From contig VWND01000067.1 in assembly GCA_009599575.1 (NCBI GenBank), positions 496,001 through 560,000 of the forward strand: a stretch of DNA of 64,000 nt, written 5' to 3'. The stretch's first letter is position 1. Each line of letters opens with the position of its first letter. This document shows positions 11,573 to 23,291 of the stretch, piece after piece. Position numbers and translations under genes: made by a program. The stretch comes from Blumeriella jaapii. Taxonomy: Eukaryota; Ascomycota; Leotiomycetes; Helotiales; Drepanopezizaceae. Under the pieces are notes generated by a model. The model was given only the letters and a program-made list of their open reading frames with translations, did no database searches and had not been told where the DNA came from.

Positions 11573-11841
11573 TATAACGATTTATTTTTTTGCTATCTCG
11601 TATATCACCCCTGCAACTACGTATAGCTGCAAGCTCTTTAATCTTCTGGTGGGTCTTTTTATTAATTGTGGAAACTATTTATATATATAAGATTTTTTCT
11701 TTTTAACAATCTCTGCCTTCTGCAGTTGTTGATTTTAAATAAATATTTTTGTTACAAAACCAAAGGCTCGTTTCTTATACCATATGAACACGGCGACCAG
11801 TTGACTGATCTCCCAGCCCTCCGACTGATTAGATCGTTACA
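11573..11841 (+). repeat. 3' LTR of A
   Basis: 269 bp, the same length as the 5' LTR. Here the start is heavily mutated (TATAACG) and the last ~90 bp are nearly unmutated, ending ATCGTTACA. Confidence 0.95.
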
Positions 11842-11846
11842 AAACG

Positions 11847-13560
11847 GATCACCGTTTTCAAAAGTTTTTTTTATTTGCTTTAGCGTATTATATTTGCAAT
11901 TTTCCGAAAAAAGCTTAATTTAGTTTTCGTTCGAAATAAAAAAAAAAGGCTAACGGATTTATTTAATTTTTATATAAAAATATCGAAGTAAAACTTTTAA
12001 ATCGTAACGTCGTCGAAAACGAAAGTTTTAAATAAAATAATTTGATTTATGCTTTTTATATAATTTTTTCCGCGATAATTTCGATATGTTTTTTTAAGTT
12101 TTTTCGGTCGAATCGTATAATAATCGAAATTTTAAATGCTTTTATTAAAATTTAAAATATTAGTAATAATAGTACGACGTTTTTAAACGCAGCAAGCGTT
12201 TTTAATATTTGCGTATTTAATTTCGAAAAATCAGATTCAAAATCGTTTAGGTTTTTTTTTTTCGGAATGCCGAGATTTTCTGAATTTGATTTTATAAAAT
12301 CGTCGCGTTTTTTATTAATTAATTTAAAAATTATAATTCGGCGTCGATTTTCGGCTGTTTTTATTCGCGATGCCTTTTTTATTAACGACGCGAATAATTT
12401 TTTTTTTCGAACAAAAAAGATTTCGGAAATATCGGCGCGTTTTTCTGCGTTTTTTGTTTTTAATTTTTTCGGAATCGTTTTTATAAATATAATAAATTTT
12501 TTATATTCGAATAATCGATTATTTGCTATTACGCTTTTGATTTCGTTTTCGAATTCGTTTTCGATAATTAAAAATAAAAATCGTCGAATTATTTTAGTTA
12601 TTTTAAAAATATTAATTATTACCGCGTATATTTTTTCGAATTAAACGAAAATAATATTAGTTTTTTCGTTTTTTTCGTCGTCGTAAATTTAAAATATCGG
12701 AATAGCGTTGTTTTTTTTTTCGGTATAAAAATGCCGCATTTAGCGACGTTTAGTTTTTTATTTTAAAAAAAAATCAGATTTAAAATTTCGCAGCCGATTA
12801 AAACTTTTTTTAACGATTGTATAACGTCGTCGATCAATTTGCAAACAGCTGTAAAAAAGCTTATAAATTTGCGGGCCTTTAAATTATTAACTTTTAAAGT
12901 TTGCGTTTTGAAAATATAAGCGTTTAGTATCCAGACTTTTTTTTTAATAAAAGTAATAATTTCGAAAAAGCGAGCGAAATGCCGAAATAAAATAATACCG
13001 ATAATTTTATTAAAAACGTATTTTTAAATATTTTTTTATCGTTGATTTAACAACAAACGTAAAACTCGATTTGTTACTTTTTTTTCGTTATTTCGAGTTT
13101 TTTTTGTTTCGGCGAAAGCTTTTAAAGCGTTATCGTAATTCAGCAGAAATTTGTCGTAATTAAAGTTTTTGCGAACGAATTTAATTTTAACGAAGCTTTC
13201 GTAATCGAATAAAAATTCGAATTGTTTTATAAATGTTTTTACGAATGCTGCTTATTAATTTGAAATAGCGGTATTATATGCTTATTTAAATTCGAAAAGA
13301 TTGCGTATAATAGTTTCGTTTTAAAATAAATTAAAAATGAATTTGCTAAGTTTAGCAACGTTTTATTTAAAAAACGATATAATATTAATAGATTTATTAA
13401 TTAAAAAATATATTATATTTATTAAAAAGTAATTGAAAAAAAATACGGGAATTGTAAAATATTTATATTTAAAAATTACGGAAATCCGCATGCTGTTTTT
13501 CTAATAAATTATAACTGTTCAAGCAGGTACCCGTTTAAAACAACGAAAAAAGTAAATAAT
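11847..13560 (-). pseudogene. H1 ORF3, N-terminal half (broken)
   Basis: Read on the minus strand from about 13560 down to the A insertion. It matches H3 40083-41760 and H2 31680-33380. The frame stays open except at Gln/Trp codons; recognisable shared blocks include FEKIYAVIINIFKI-like and IIENEFENEIKS sequences near 12500-12650, and the in-frame 33-bp module at 12363-12395. No known domain is recognised. The plus-strand open frame at 12267-12644 is antisense to this and is not counted as a gene. Confidence 0.55.
12363..12395 (+). repeat. 33-bp ATTCGCG module in H1 ORF3
   Basis: ATTCGCGATGCC ... AACGACGCGAAT, with perfect 7-bp inverted ends. It lies in frame within ORF3, antisense to coding, at the same place as 32188-32221 and 40606-40638. 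Confidence 0.8.
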
Positions 13561-13890
13561 GCAAAAAGTAGCAAATAATAAAATATATAAAAAATAGTTT
13601 TCGTAAAATATACGAATAATATAAATATATCAAATATGCGGCTTAAACTTATATAAAAGTTTTGTTTTGATAAACAAAAGTATAATTAAATAAAGAAAAA
13701 TACAGTAGGTATTTTAAATAATATAAAAAAAGATTTTAAAAATAAATAATATATATAAAGTAAAATAATTAAATTATATATAAGTAAAGCAAAACAAAGA
13801 CAATAAAATAATATATAATAAAAAGGAAAACAATAAATAACAAAAACAATAAAATAATTAGTAAATAATTTTGTATGCATTTTTTTTTTC
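13560..13890 (-). other. AT-rich spacer between pol and ORF3 of H1
   Basis: The plus strand is A-rich with many AATAAA-like words and almost no CpG, unlike the coding parts. All three H copies have it. A small minus-strand frame (13686-13880, starting MHTKLFTNYFIVFVIYCF) is hydrophobic and has an equivalent Met start in H2 and H3, but it is broken in H2. Its composition alone could explain the hydrophobicity, so I do not call a gene. Confidence 0.5.
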
Positions 13891-15269
13891 GGTTATGAAT
13901 AAAATCACGATTTAAATTGTATTTTTAATAGCGGAATTATCGTTCGGTTATTTTCAAACTTTTTCAAAAGGTTTTTTTTTTCAAAAATATAATCGCTTTA
14001 ATCGGAATCGTCGTCGGATTTGCTAAAATCGGAACCGCTGTTTAAATCAGAATCTAAAAAATAAATTTACTAATTTCTTTTATAAAATCGTTTTACCAGT
14101 TGGCGGCGAACGTTTTTTTTAGTTTTGTTTCATCGAATTCCGTAAATTTGTAATAGCTTTTATTTAATTCGGCTTCGTATATTTCGTAAAATCCGAGCTA
14201 TTTATAATTAAGTTTAATATCGGCCGACTTGTTAATAGCGCGCTGAACGTCGTAAATTAGAATTAAATCTTTTTTTTTAATTAGCGTTTTTTTTAAAATT
14301 TTGGTTTTATTCTAGTTTTTTTTAGCTGCTTTCCTATATTTTTTTTAATTTTAAATTATTTTTTTTATATTTATATCGCGGTAATTTAGCTATTTAAATT
14401 TTATTATTAATAAATCTGTTTTCGTTTTTATTTTAATAATATTATAAAACTTTTATATAAGCCATTTTGTTTTTAAAAACAGTCGAGCGTTTTTGTCGTA
14501 TTAAATAAAAAATAAAATTATTTTAATAAAAGCGTATATATATATACGTATAACAAAAAGCATTTTCGAAAATTTCCGCGATTAACGCTTATAGCCTTTT
14601 CGAATAGCTTTTAAAAAGCCGTTAAAAATATTTCTATAATTTCGTTTTACGAATCCGTTGCTTTTCGAATTATAAACTGAAATTTAAATACGCTAAATGC
14701 CGTATTTTTTTATAAAAGTTTCGATAACGCTTTTATTTTCGGATTTATTATCGACGTTTAATTTGCTAAATAAACCGTATCGATATATAACGTTTTTTTA
14801 AAAAAAAGTCGTTATAACTTCGGAAATAGCGTTTCGGAAAAGTTTTTTTTTAAGCTATTTAAATAAATCGTCGATAACGAATACGAAGCACGTATATTCG
14901 CGGTCGGTAATCGATACGCGTATAACGTCGAAATTAACTTTTTTTTAAATTTTAACAAATTATATCGAATATAATAAATTTTTTTTTCGGCCAGGCTTTT
15001 GTTTTTAGTAAAAAATACAGTTTTTAACGAAAGCTTTGCAATTTTTGAAGCATTTTTTTTATTAAAAATCGTTTTTAATTCGGTAATAAATAGCTTTAGC
15101 TTTTTTATAAAACACTTTTTCGTAAGCTTTTTTTATAATTTGAAATTTATCGGCTTTATTATTTACTATTAAGCGTTTTTAATATATATTATTTTTATTT
15201 TATATAATTTTTTATCGGTTAAAATATAAACGAAAATCTGATTTTTAAATAATTTAAATTAATAATTTA
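13890..15269 (-). pseudogene. H1 integrase and acidic tail of pol (broken)
   Basis: On the minus strand, 14580-14720 gives the integrase core block found in H3 (YNSKSNGSVERGYRNI there): the residues around the last acidic catalytic position, an Asn-x-x-Gly-x-x-Glu-Arg pattern. Downstream, near 13900-14060, lies a Ser/Asp-rich stretch (H3 reads SDSDSSDFDDDSD), which ends pol. The 5' portion of this pol gene continues at 57228 on the other side of E2. Integrase would have inserted element cDNA into the genome. Many RIP stops are present. Confidence 0.65.
15265..15269. other. TSD ATTTA of E2 (mate at 57228-57232)
   Basis: This direct repeat flanks E2 41.96 kb apart. The uninterrupted sites in H2 (near 35115) and H3 (near 43540) read AATAATTTAG with one copy. 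Confidence 0.9.
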
Positions 15270-15538
15270 TGTGACGATTCACTTTTTTGCCACCTCTCGT
15301 ATCATCCCAGCAACTACGTATAGCTGCAAGCTCCCTGGTCTCCTGGTGGATCTTCCTATCAACTGTAGAAACTATTTATATATATAAGACTTTTTTTCCT
15401 TAGCAACTTCTGCTTTTTGCAATTATTAATTTTAAATGAATATCTTTGTTACAAAACCAAAGGTTCGTTTCTTATATTATATAAACACGGCGACCAATTG
15501 ATTGATTTCCTAGCTTTTCGATTAATTAAATCGTTATA
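15270..15538 (+). repeat. 5' LTR of E2
   Basis: 269 bp. The start TGTGACGATTCAC is lightly mutated and the end is heavily mutated. Confidence 0.95.
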
Positions 15539-16661
15539 TTATTAATAATTTTTTTTTTACGCTGGCGACGGCGTAAACTATTTTTCCCTTCGAATTTCTT
15601 ACGGGTTACACTAAAATAATCGACCGGTCGTGAAAAGGTTTATTTCCGCATTTCGCGAAAAATAGCTTTTATTTAACGATTTCTTTTTTAGCAAAGCTTT
15701 TCAATTTCTGCTATTATACCTTAACCTTTTTTCTTTTAATTAGCGAAAAAGCAGCCTCCCCCAAAAGCTTTTTTTTTTGAAAAACAGTTTTTTTTCCAAG
15801 GAAAAAAAAATAAAAAAAAAAACAAAGCGCCAACCATTTCGCCTGCCACTTTTTTTTTGCAATTTAGCGCTGAAAGCGTTCAGTTGAGACTTTTGCAAAA
15901 TCAATTAAAAAAAGCGCAAAAACGTAAATAACAACTTTTGGAAATTATACGATTGCGACAAACCCTTTAATCAAAGCGTTTAGTAGAATTTATCGAACGT
16001 GCTTTTGTTAATCGCGAATCCGCTGCTTTTTCTCGCAACGTTTTATTTCAATTAATAAACGCTGCAAATTAACTTCTACGCTTTTCGCGAATTCTTTTTA
16101 GATTTCTTATAACGGCCAAAACTCTAGCGCGCCTTTTAAACGCTATAATTCCCATTTATTTGCTGATTCTCGACTAGCTCGTATAAAACGCGTTTCGAAT
16201 TTTAAGTTTAAATTAAATAATAATAAAAATTACAAAGCACGTTATTAAAAGATTAAAGTTTTCGACAACCTCGAATTTTATTACAACTATTTCGCTAGCG
16301 ATCGATTTCGCAAAAATTATATATTCGATTAAACCGAAGGCGTAGCAAAAGAGTTTTTTATCCCGCGTATTTTAAACCGTTCCGATTTTATATTTTCCGA
16401 AAAATTAGTAAAAAAAGTCGCCGATTTTTTAACCGATTTTTCCGACGTTTAAAAGGCCGAAAACGAGTTTAAAATGCTTGCAATAAATACGTACGACGAT
16501 TTTTAGCGATTTTATCTGCGATTTTTTATTTTCGCAACGAACGTTTAAATACGGATTAACAAACAGCTTCGAAACGCTTTTCGCGATAAAATATCAAAGC
16601 GTTTACGAAAAAAGCTGCATTTGAAATAAGCGCGTACAACGATTTTTAAAAATTGGCTTAC
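15539..16661 (+). pseudogene. E2 leader and gag, N-terminal part (broken)
   Basis: Collinear with 5695-6820 of A: the leader, the coiled-coil-like N-terminus and the Gag helical core, with the same frame and different RIP stops. It ends where H2 is inserted and resumes at 52212. Confidence 0.8.
16658..16661. other. TSD TTAC of H2 (mate at 52212-52215)
   Basis: A four-base direct repeat flanks H2. The intact gag sequence in A, E3 and E4 has one copy. Confidence 0.85.
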
Positions 16662-16925
16662 TGTAAAAGTAGGTAGGAAAACCAGACTGATACGGCCACA
16701 TGTCGGTGGGTAAAATAATCTAGAAAATCCTTAAAAAAAACTGAAAAAAGAAAAAAAAAAAAAAAAAATATAAATAAAACTGCGTGCTTATAATACTATC
16801 TAAAAAAATGCTTTGCTTTTATATCTGTTGAAAATAATTAATAGCAGAAGGTTTCGGAAAAATCCATGCTTCGATTATAACTAAAACTATTAATTTCTAT
16901 TAATACAAAATATCACCGTTTTATA
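16662..16925 (-). repeat. 3' LTR of H2
   Basis: 264 bp. The outer edge (TGTAAAAGTAGGTAGG, 16662 onward) is lightly mutated, and the inner end near 16900 is heavily mutated. Confidence 0.92.
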
Positions 16926-17341
16926 TCCTGTCTTAAATAATATACGTAATCGTTTTTAATTACGACCAAAAAAAAACATAATTCTAATAAATGCAATTTA
17001 ATTTATTTTATATAATTTAGAAATTAATTAATTAAAAACCGAACTTTTTAATTTTATACTTTTTCAGTTTTCTAATCCGTTTTTAGCTTTTTTACTATTA
17101 GCTTCTGCGGAAAAATAACGTTTCGCTTATCGTTTGAATTATTTTATTTATTTTGTTTTTTTAAAAAATAACTCGATAAAATATTAGTCGAAATATCGTT
17201 TAGATTTACGAACGTTTTAATAGCTTTTTCATCGATAATATTATTAAATATCGCCGCGACGAATACTTTTCACGACTTTTTTTCGTAAATAATAAATTTC
17301 AGCTTTTGAACGTGGTCCCACGCTTTGCAAAAAGCGCTGAA
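16926..17341 (-). pseudogene. H2 ORF3, C-terminal end (broken)
   Basis: The minus strand from the E3 junction reads AFCKAWDHVQKLKFIIYEKKS, then VNLNDISTNILSSYFLKKQNK, and a Lys-rich tail toward the LTR. H3 38297-38710 gives the same product. The frame remains nearly open right up to the LTR, so the ORF3 stop lies close to or within the LTR. The function is unknown. Confidence 0.55.
17337..17341. other. TSD CTGAA of E3 (mate at 30289-30293)
   Basis: A perfect five-base repeat. H3 near 38710 has the uninterrupted GCGCTGAAAAG. Confidence 0.95.
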
Positions 17342-17638
17342 TGTGACGATTCACTCTGTTGCCACCTCTCGTGTCACCCCAGCAACTACGTATACCTGCA
17401 AGCTTCCCAGCAACTACGTATAGCTGCAAGCTCCCTGGTCTCCTGGTGGGTCTTCCTATTAACTGTGGAGATTATTTATGTATATAAGGCTTTTTTCTTT
17501 TAGCAACTTCTGCCTTTTGCAGTTGTTGATTTTAAATGAATATTTTTGTTATAAAACCAAAGGCTCGATTTTTATATCATATGAATTCGGCGACCAGTTG
17601 ATTGATTTCCCAGTCTTTCGATTAATTAGATCGTTATA
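17342..17638 (+). repeat. 5' LTR of E3 with 28-bp tandem repeat
   Basis: 297 bp, which is 269 plus one extra 28-bp unit (AGCAACTACGTATA...), present twice near 17389-17444. The start is nearly unmutated (TGTGACGATTCACTCTG) and the end is mutated. Confidence 0.95.
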
Positions 17639-19460
17639 TTATTAACAATTCTTTTTTTACGTTGGCGACGGCGTAAATTATTTTTTTCTTCGAATTTCTT
17701 ACGGGTTATATCAAAATGATCGACCGGTCGTGAAAAAGCTTATTTTCGCATTTCGCGAAAAATGGCTTTTGTTTAACGATCCTTTTTTTAGCAGAGCTTT
17801 TCAGCTTTTATTATTATATTTTAATTTTTTTTTTTTTAATTAGCGAAAAAGCAGCTTTCCCCAAAAGTTTTTTTTTTTAAAAAATAGTTTTTTTTTCGAA
17901 GAAAGAAAAACAAAGGAAAAGGCAGAGCATTAATTATTTCGCCTGCCACCTTTTTGCAGCTTAGCGCTGAGAGCGTTCAGTTAAGACTTTTGCAAAATCA
18001 ACTGAAAAAAGCGCAAAAGCGTAAACGACAACTTTTGAAGATTATACGACTACGACAAATTTCTTAATCAGAGCGTTTGGTAAAATTTATCGAACGTGCT
18101 TTTGCCAATCGCGAATTTGCTGCTTTTTTTTTTTTTCGCAACGTTTTATTTTAATTAACAAACGTTGCAAACCAATTTTTATGCTTTTCGCGAACTTTTT
18201 TTGGATTTTTTTTTAACGGCCAAGATTTTAGCGCGCCTTTTGAACGCTATAGTTTCTATCTATCTGCTGATTTTCGATTAGTTCGTATAAAGCGCGTTTC
18301 GAATTTTAAATTTAAATTAAATAATAGTAAAAATTATAAAGCACGCTATTAAAAGATTAAAGTTTTCGATAACTTCGAATTTTATTACGACTATTTCGCT
18401 GGCGATCGATTTCGCAAAAATTATATATTCGATCAGACCGAAAGCATAATAAAAAAGTTTTTTACTTCGCGTATTTTAAACCGTTCCGATTTTATTTTTT
18501 TCGAAAAATTAATCAAAAAAGTCGCCGATTTTCTGGCCGACTTTTCAAACGTTTAAAAGGCCGAAGACGAATTTAAAATGCTTGCAATAAATACGCACGA
18601 CGATTTTTAACGATTTTATCTGCGATTTTTTATTTTCGCAGCGAACGCTTAAATACGGACCGATAAACAGCTTCGGAACGCTTTTCGCGATAAAATATTA
18701 AGGCGTTTACGAGAAAAGCTGCATTTGAAATAAACGCGTACAACGATTTTTAAGAATTGACTTACCGCCGTCCGTTAAAAAGAATAAGATTAGTTAGCTG
18801 AACGAATTTTATACGCGAATCGCTTTATTAAGTTTATTATTTATTAAAGTGGTAGGTTTTTAACCAAAGCGTATTACGAATCAAATCGTACGTACGAGAG
18901 TCGTTTAAGTGTTTCACAGGCTTTTTTTCAGCCCTTTGTTTTTTTCTTTTTTTTTACGCTAGAACGCCTCTTTTAGCGTTTTTTTTTTTTCGATCGGACC
19001 AACGATAACGCTCGTTTTTTATTTTATATCAAAGAATTTAAAAAAGCTAATTTGCACGATTTTTTACGGGCCGATCTTCGGTTTTATTTAAAGGTTCTTT
19101 CAAATTAGTAGATATAAACGAGGTCGAGCCGGCCGAAAATTCGTTTTTTAATAATAGTAATAAAAACGAAAACCTTTTTTCAGACGATTTTTAAAACGTA
19201 TACGAAAAAGTTGAAAGCTTTTCCGCTAGTCGGAAAAACGCTCAAGTTTAAACAAAGCCTTTTTTTTAAGCGTATTGCGCGATATGCGTTATTTTAACGT
19301 TCGAAAGCTTTTTAATAGCGATTTATTAACAATTTCCGTTATATTTATTAAAAATAGCTTTTCGTATAAAATGAAAGCGCTCGCCGATTTTGGAGCGAAC
19401 GGTTATGCGTTAATCGATTCGGCGCTGATTAAATTTTTTTTTTTTTTTTAAAACTTTTAA
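17639..19460 (+). pseudogene. gag-protease of E3 (broken)
   Basis: Collinear with A 5695-7520: leader, coiled-coil-like N-terminus, Gag core (near 18500-18750) and protease near 19270-19450. The protease active site again reads ADFGANGY (Ser to Phe). RIP stops differ in position from A, as expected for independent mutation. The 3' part of Gag is Arg/Lys-rich with no clear CCHC knuckle. Confidence 0.75.
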
Positions 19461-19851
19461 TTTAATTTTTTTCGGCTTTTTTTTTTGTAAAAGGGTATAA
19501 TAGAGCTCGTGGCTATTTAATTATATATTTTACGCTTTTTAATTTTATTATTAATAATCGAATATAATCGTTTATTTTTTTTTGATTATTAATCTCGGAA
19601 ATTATAGTATGATTTTAGAAAAAGCTTGGTTGGCCGAATATTAAATTTTACTAGATTGTAATAAACGTAAATTTTATTAGCCGAAGTTTTATTTTTTTAT
19701 AGTTTTTTACGCTCGTTGTATTAAAATCTTTTATTTGTATTTTCGAAAGATTTAATCTCGCTATTAAAACGACGCTGTGAAACGTGACAAGAATTTTGAT
19801 TAATTATGGCAGACTTACGACGCTGTGCGAAGCGCGAAAAGGTCGAATTTC

Positions 19852-19884
19852 ATTCGCGATGCCAATTTCGATGGCGACGCCAAT
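19852..19884 (+). repeat. 33-bp ATTCGCG module, copy in E3
   Basis: ATTCGCGATGCC ... GCGACGCCAAT, at the same position as 7904-7936 of A. Confidence 0.8.
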
Positions 19885-19919
19885 AGGATAATATAAGAAA
19901 TTACACCATTTTTCTAGGC

Positions 19920-19968
19920 TGTCGATTTTTTTTTTATTATTTTTTTTTTTTTTTTTTTTTTTTTTTTC
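19920..19968 (+). repeat. Poly(T) tract in E3
   Basis: A nearly pure T run. The same site in A (about 7978-8030) keeps interspersed C (TTTCTTTTTCTTTT), so the tract shows C-to-T change outside CpA context. Confidence 0.7.
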
Positions 19969-20169
19969 GTTAGAACAGCTTTTTCGTTTTACGAAAAACA
20001 GTTATATTAAAAACCGAAGGAAGGTTTTCGCCGCGATGGCTTTTCAGTTTAATATAATCGATAGTTTAGACAAGTTTTTTTTTAAATCTTTTAAACGACT
20101 AGTTCGAAAACGAGTTTTTTAACCTATTGCTTATTTAATTTCTATTTGTTAAATTATTATATACGCTTT

Positions 20170-22981
20170 TAAGTTGATTTTCAGAAAAGAAGCAGTTAAA
20201 GTGTTTTTAATTTTTTTGTACGAGATCGACAAAATACTAAACGATTTTACGTAATATTTTTTTTAAAATTCAATTTTATAATTTTTTCGAACGTTTCAGA
20301 ACTAATAAAATATCGATTTCGATCTTTTTAATTAGCTTAGCAGAGCTAATTTCGAATGAATTTTCTTTCGAATTTTTTCCTTCGGAATATAAAAACTTCG
20401 AATACGTATTTTCTAAGGCCGCCAGTAACGAGCTAGCCTTTCACCGGCCTTACGATTATAAAATCGAGCTTATTATAAATAAAAAAAAGCTGAAATATAT
20501 TTTTTTGTATAAAATATCGATTCCGAAGTTCGAAATTGTTAAGATTTATTTGCAAAATAATTTTGATAAAGGTTTTATCGAACTTTTCATCGCTTTTTTC
20601 GCTGTTTTAATGCTTTTCGCTAAAAAACCCGACGGTTTATTACGTTTTTGTATCGATTATCGAGCTTTTAATAATATTATTCGTAAGGATCGCTATTTTT
20701 TTTTTTTTATCGATAAGATTTTTGCTCGTTTTTCGGAAGCGCGAATTTTTACGAAACTCGATATTCGTTAAGCTTTTTACAGAATTCGAATAGACCCCGC
20801 CAGTAAAAAACTAACGACGTTTCGTACGCGTTACGGCGCTTATAAATATAAAATGCTATTTTTTGGCTTTATTAATAGATCCGTAATTTACTAACGTTAT
20901 ATAAACGACGTTTTTTTCGATTATTTAAACGATTTTTGTATTATATATTTAAATAATATTTTTATTTATTCGTCCGATTTTTTAAAATACGTTATATACG
21001 TTCGCAAAGTGTTTTAAAAGCTCGCTGACGCTGGATTACAGGCCGATATTCGAAAGTCTGAATTTAACGTTATTCGGATCCGTTATCTAAGTTTTATTAT
21101 TTCTATTAAAGGTTTAGAAATAAATTCAGAAAAAGTTTCCGTAGTCGCTTATTAAAAGCTTTTTATTATTGTAAAAGGTGTATAAAGCTTTTTTGGTTTT
21201 TGTAATTTTTATCGACGTTTTATTCGAGATTATAATATAATTGCAAAGCTTTTGGTCTATTTGACCAAAGCTAACGTATTTTTTAATTTTATTTTTAAAT
21301 ATCAGAAAAGTTTCGACCTTTTTATATTAGCTTTTATATTTGCATTAGTTTTATAATATTACAAGCAAAACTTTTTTTACATATTGAAAACTGACGCTTT
21401 CGACGGCGTAGTGGCTTTTGTGCTTTCGCAATTTTATGGTGACGATTGGCTTCTAGTCGTTTATTTTAGCAAAACTATGGTTTTCGCAAAGCTGAATTAC
21501 GTCGTATACGACAAAAAAATACTCGCAATCGTGAAATTTCTAGGTAATTTTCGTATTAAATTGGCTGGCTCAGTTTATTAAATTAAAATAATTATTAATT
21601 ATAAGATTTTGAAGTATTTTATGATTTTTAAATTTTTAAACGTTCGATAAGCACGCTGGGCCGAGCTTTTCGCCGATTACAACTTTTTTATTACGTACAG
21701 ACTAGGTAAACACAATTCTTTGGCTAACGTATTAATACGTCGTACGAGCGAATTCGATCGCTAAAACTTTTTTAAACGCATTTAACGCCTGCAAACTTTT
21801 TTTCGAGCCGATTAGATCGATTATCGCTTTTTGATTGAAAAACTTCGATTTTCTACGGCTTTCGAAACAGCTGTTTTTATCGTTGAAATAGCTGATTTTT
21901 TTTTCGCATTTCGTGTCGTTAATCAGCTTTTTTACGCTAATCGCATAACTAGCAGCCTAATGGCCTTCCGAAAGAAAGCTGTACGAAACGCTACGAAAGG
22001 GAACGACGATAATAACATTTCGTTTCCGTATATATTTGAACGCGATTTGCTGTTATATTACGGTCGCTTAATAGTATTAGACGTCGATTATTTTCGTTTG
22101 GCTTTTGTACGAAAAGTATACGACCAGATTTTCACCGCTTATTTTAGCGTTCGCAAAACTACGCAATTGCTTTCGGATTAATATTATTAGCGAGGTATAA
22201 CAGTATTCGTAAAACAATACTGTCGCAATTGCTACGCTTATCGAAAAAGTTTTGTTTTAAAAAATAAGCGCTCCGGCTTTTTTCAGCTTTTTTTGTTTTT
22301 GACTATTTTTGAAAGTACGTTATAATAAATTTTTGCAGTTTTAATAAAAACAAATACGGTTACGATAACGTGTTTGTAATAATAAATCGTTTTTTTAAGC
22401 AGGCTATTTCGATTTTTTGTTATAAAAATATCGACGCTCGAAGCTTCGCCAAATTGTATATATTTCACGTGTATAAGTATTTTGGCCTTTCAAAAAGTAT
22501 TACTAGCGATCGTGGCCTTTAGTATTGGTTTACTTTTTGGTTTGAATTAAATAAAATATTCGGTACGCAACTAAAGCTTTCGATAGCCGCTTATTCCGAA
22601 ACCGATGGTTAAACCGAAATTTACAATTAATATTTGCAAAAACGCTTTCGATTTTTCGTGAATTTTTATTAAAACGATTGGAGCGAATTTTTTTTAATAA
22701 TGGATTTCGCTTAAATAGTTTTGTTTTACGAAAGTCTAGATGGCTTTTTATTTTTTGAAGTTATATACGATTATATTTCTTATATCAATTGGAATTGAAA
22801 GTTCGATATTTTTTTTTTTTTCAATTTTTTATATAAGCTAAACGCAGACGAAGCTCGTATATACGCTCGCCGTTATTACGACGCTTGGAATTTCGCCTAA
22901 TCGCATTTTTAATAAACTTACGACAAAATGAAAAGGAATGCGAATAAGTTTCGCCGCGCGATCGATTTTAACGTTGGCGAT
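20170..22981 (+). pseudogene. pol of E3: RT, RNase H, integrase up to the E4 insertion (broken)
   Basis: RT is at 20380-21150. The open piece 20505-20771 holds FAKKPDGLLRFCIDYRAFN, RYFFFFIDKIFARFSEAR and FTKLDIR. RNase H is open at 21384-21581: KTDAFDGVVAFVLSQFYGD, VYFSKTMVFAKLNYVVYD, which keeps the first catalytic Asp and is the best-preserved RNase H in the window. The integrase zinc domain (21831-22260) has LLYYGRLIVLDVDYFR, VYDQIFTAYFSVRKTTQLL and CRNC. The core near 22560-22700 has SETDG, TEIYN and YLQKRF. The gene is cut at 22981 and resumes at 29448. Confidence 0.85.
22977..22981. other. TSD GCGAT of E4 (mate at 29448-29452)
   Basis: A perfect five-base repeat on both sides of E4. 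A and E2 read the uninterrupted sequence AACGATTAT / AGCGACTAC at this site. Confidence 0.95.
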
Positions 22982-23276
22982 TGTAACGATCTAATCAGTC
23001 GGAGGGCTGGGAGATCAGTCAACTGGTCGCCGAGTTCATATGATATAAAAAACGAGCCTTTGGTTCTGTAACAAAGATATTCATTTAGAATCAACAACTG
23101 CAAAAGGCAGAGGTTGTTAAAAGAAGAGAATCTTATATATATAATAGTTTCCACAATTGATGGAAGACCCACCAGGAGATCAGGGAGCTTGCAGCTATAC
23201 GTAGTTGCTGAGAAGCTTGCAGCTATACGTAGTTGCTGGGGTAATACGCGAGGTAGCAACAGAATGAATCGTTATA
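22982..23276 (-). repeat. 3' LTR of E4
   Basis: 295 bp with the 28-bp repeat. The outer end (22982-23080) is nearly unmutated (TGTAACGATCTAATCAG), while the inner end near 23270 is mutated. Confidence 0.95.
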
Positions 23277-23291
23277 TTATTTTTCCGTCCG
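23277..23291 (-). promoter_or_regulatory. Polypurine tract of E4
   Basis: The minus strand reads CGGACGGAAAAATAA directly before the 3' LTR. Confidence 0.7.

Larger units (their letters stand above)
5426..11841 (+). mobile_element. A: Ty3/Gypsy chromovirus, family E, uninterrupted copy
   Basis: This 6,416-bp element has two 269-bp LTRs (5426-5694 and 11573-11841), TG...CA-type ends and a perfect 5-bp TSD AAACG. The order inside is gag, protease, RT, RNase H, integrase, chromodomain, then a purine tract and the 3' LTR. It belongs to the subfamily whose LTRs lack the 28-bp tandem repeat. It is inserted in ORF3 of H1. All frames carry RIP stops. A 2-bp deletion near 8545 also shifts the frame just before RT. 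Confidence 0.95.

Noticed and set aside
12267..12644. 125-codon plus-strand frame in H1, also at 32195-32470 and 40510-40887
   Set aside because: It is antisense to ORF3, whose minus-strand frame is the conserved one with RIP-type stops; the plus frame is Phe/Ile-rich shadow sequence.
13686..13880. Small hydrophobic gene
   Set aside because: It lies in the AT-rich spacer and the frame breaks in H2. It is reported only as a possibility.
17244..17503. Overlapping short frames across the H2/E3 junction
   Set aside because: They span an insertion boundary and the E3 LTR and so cannot be ancestral genes.
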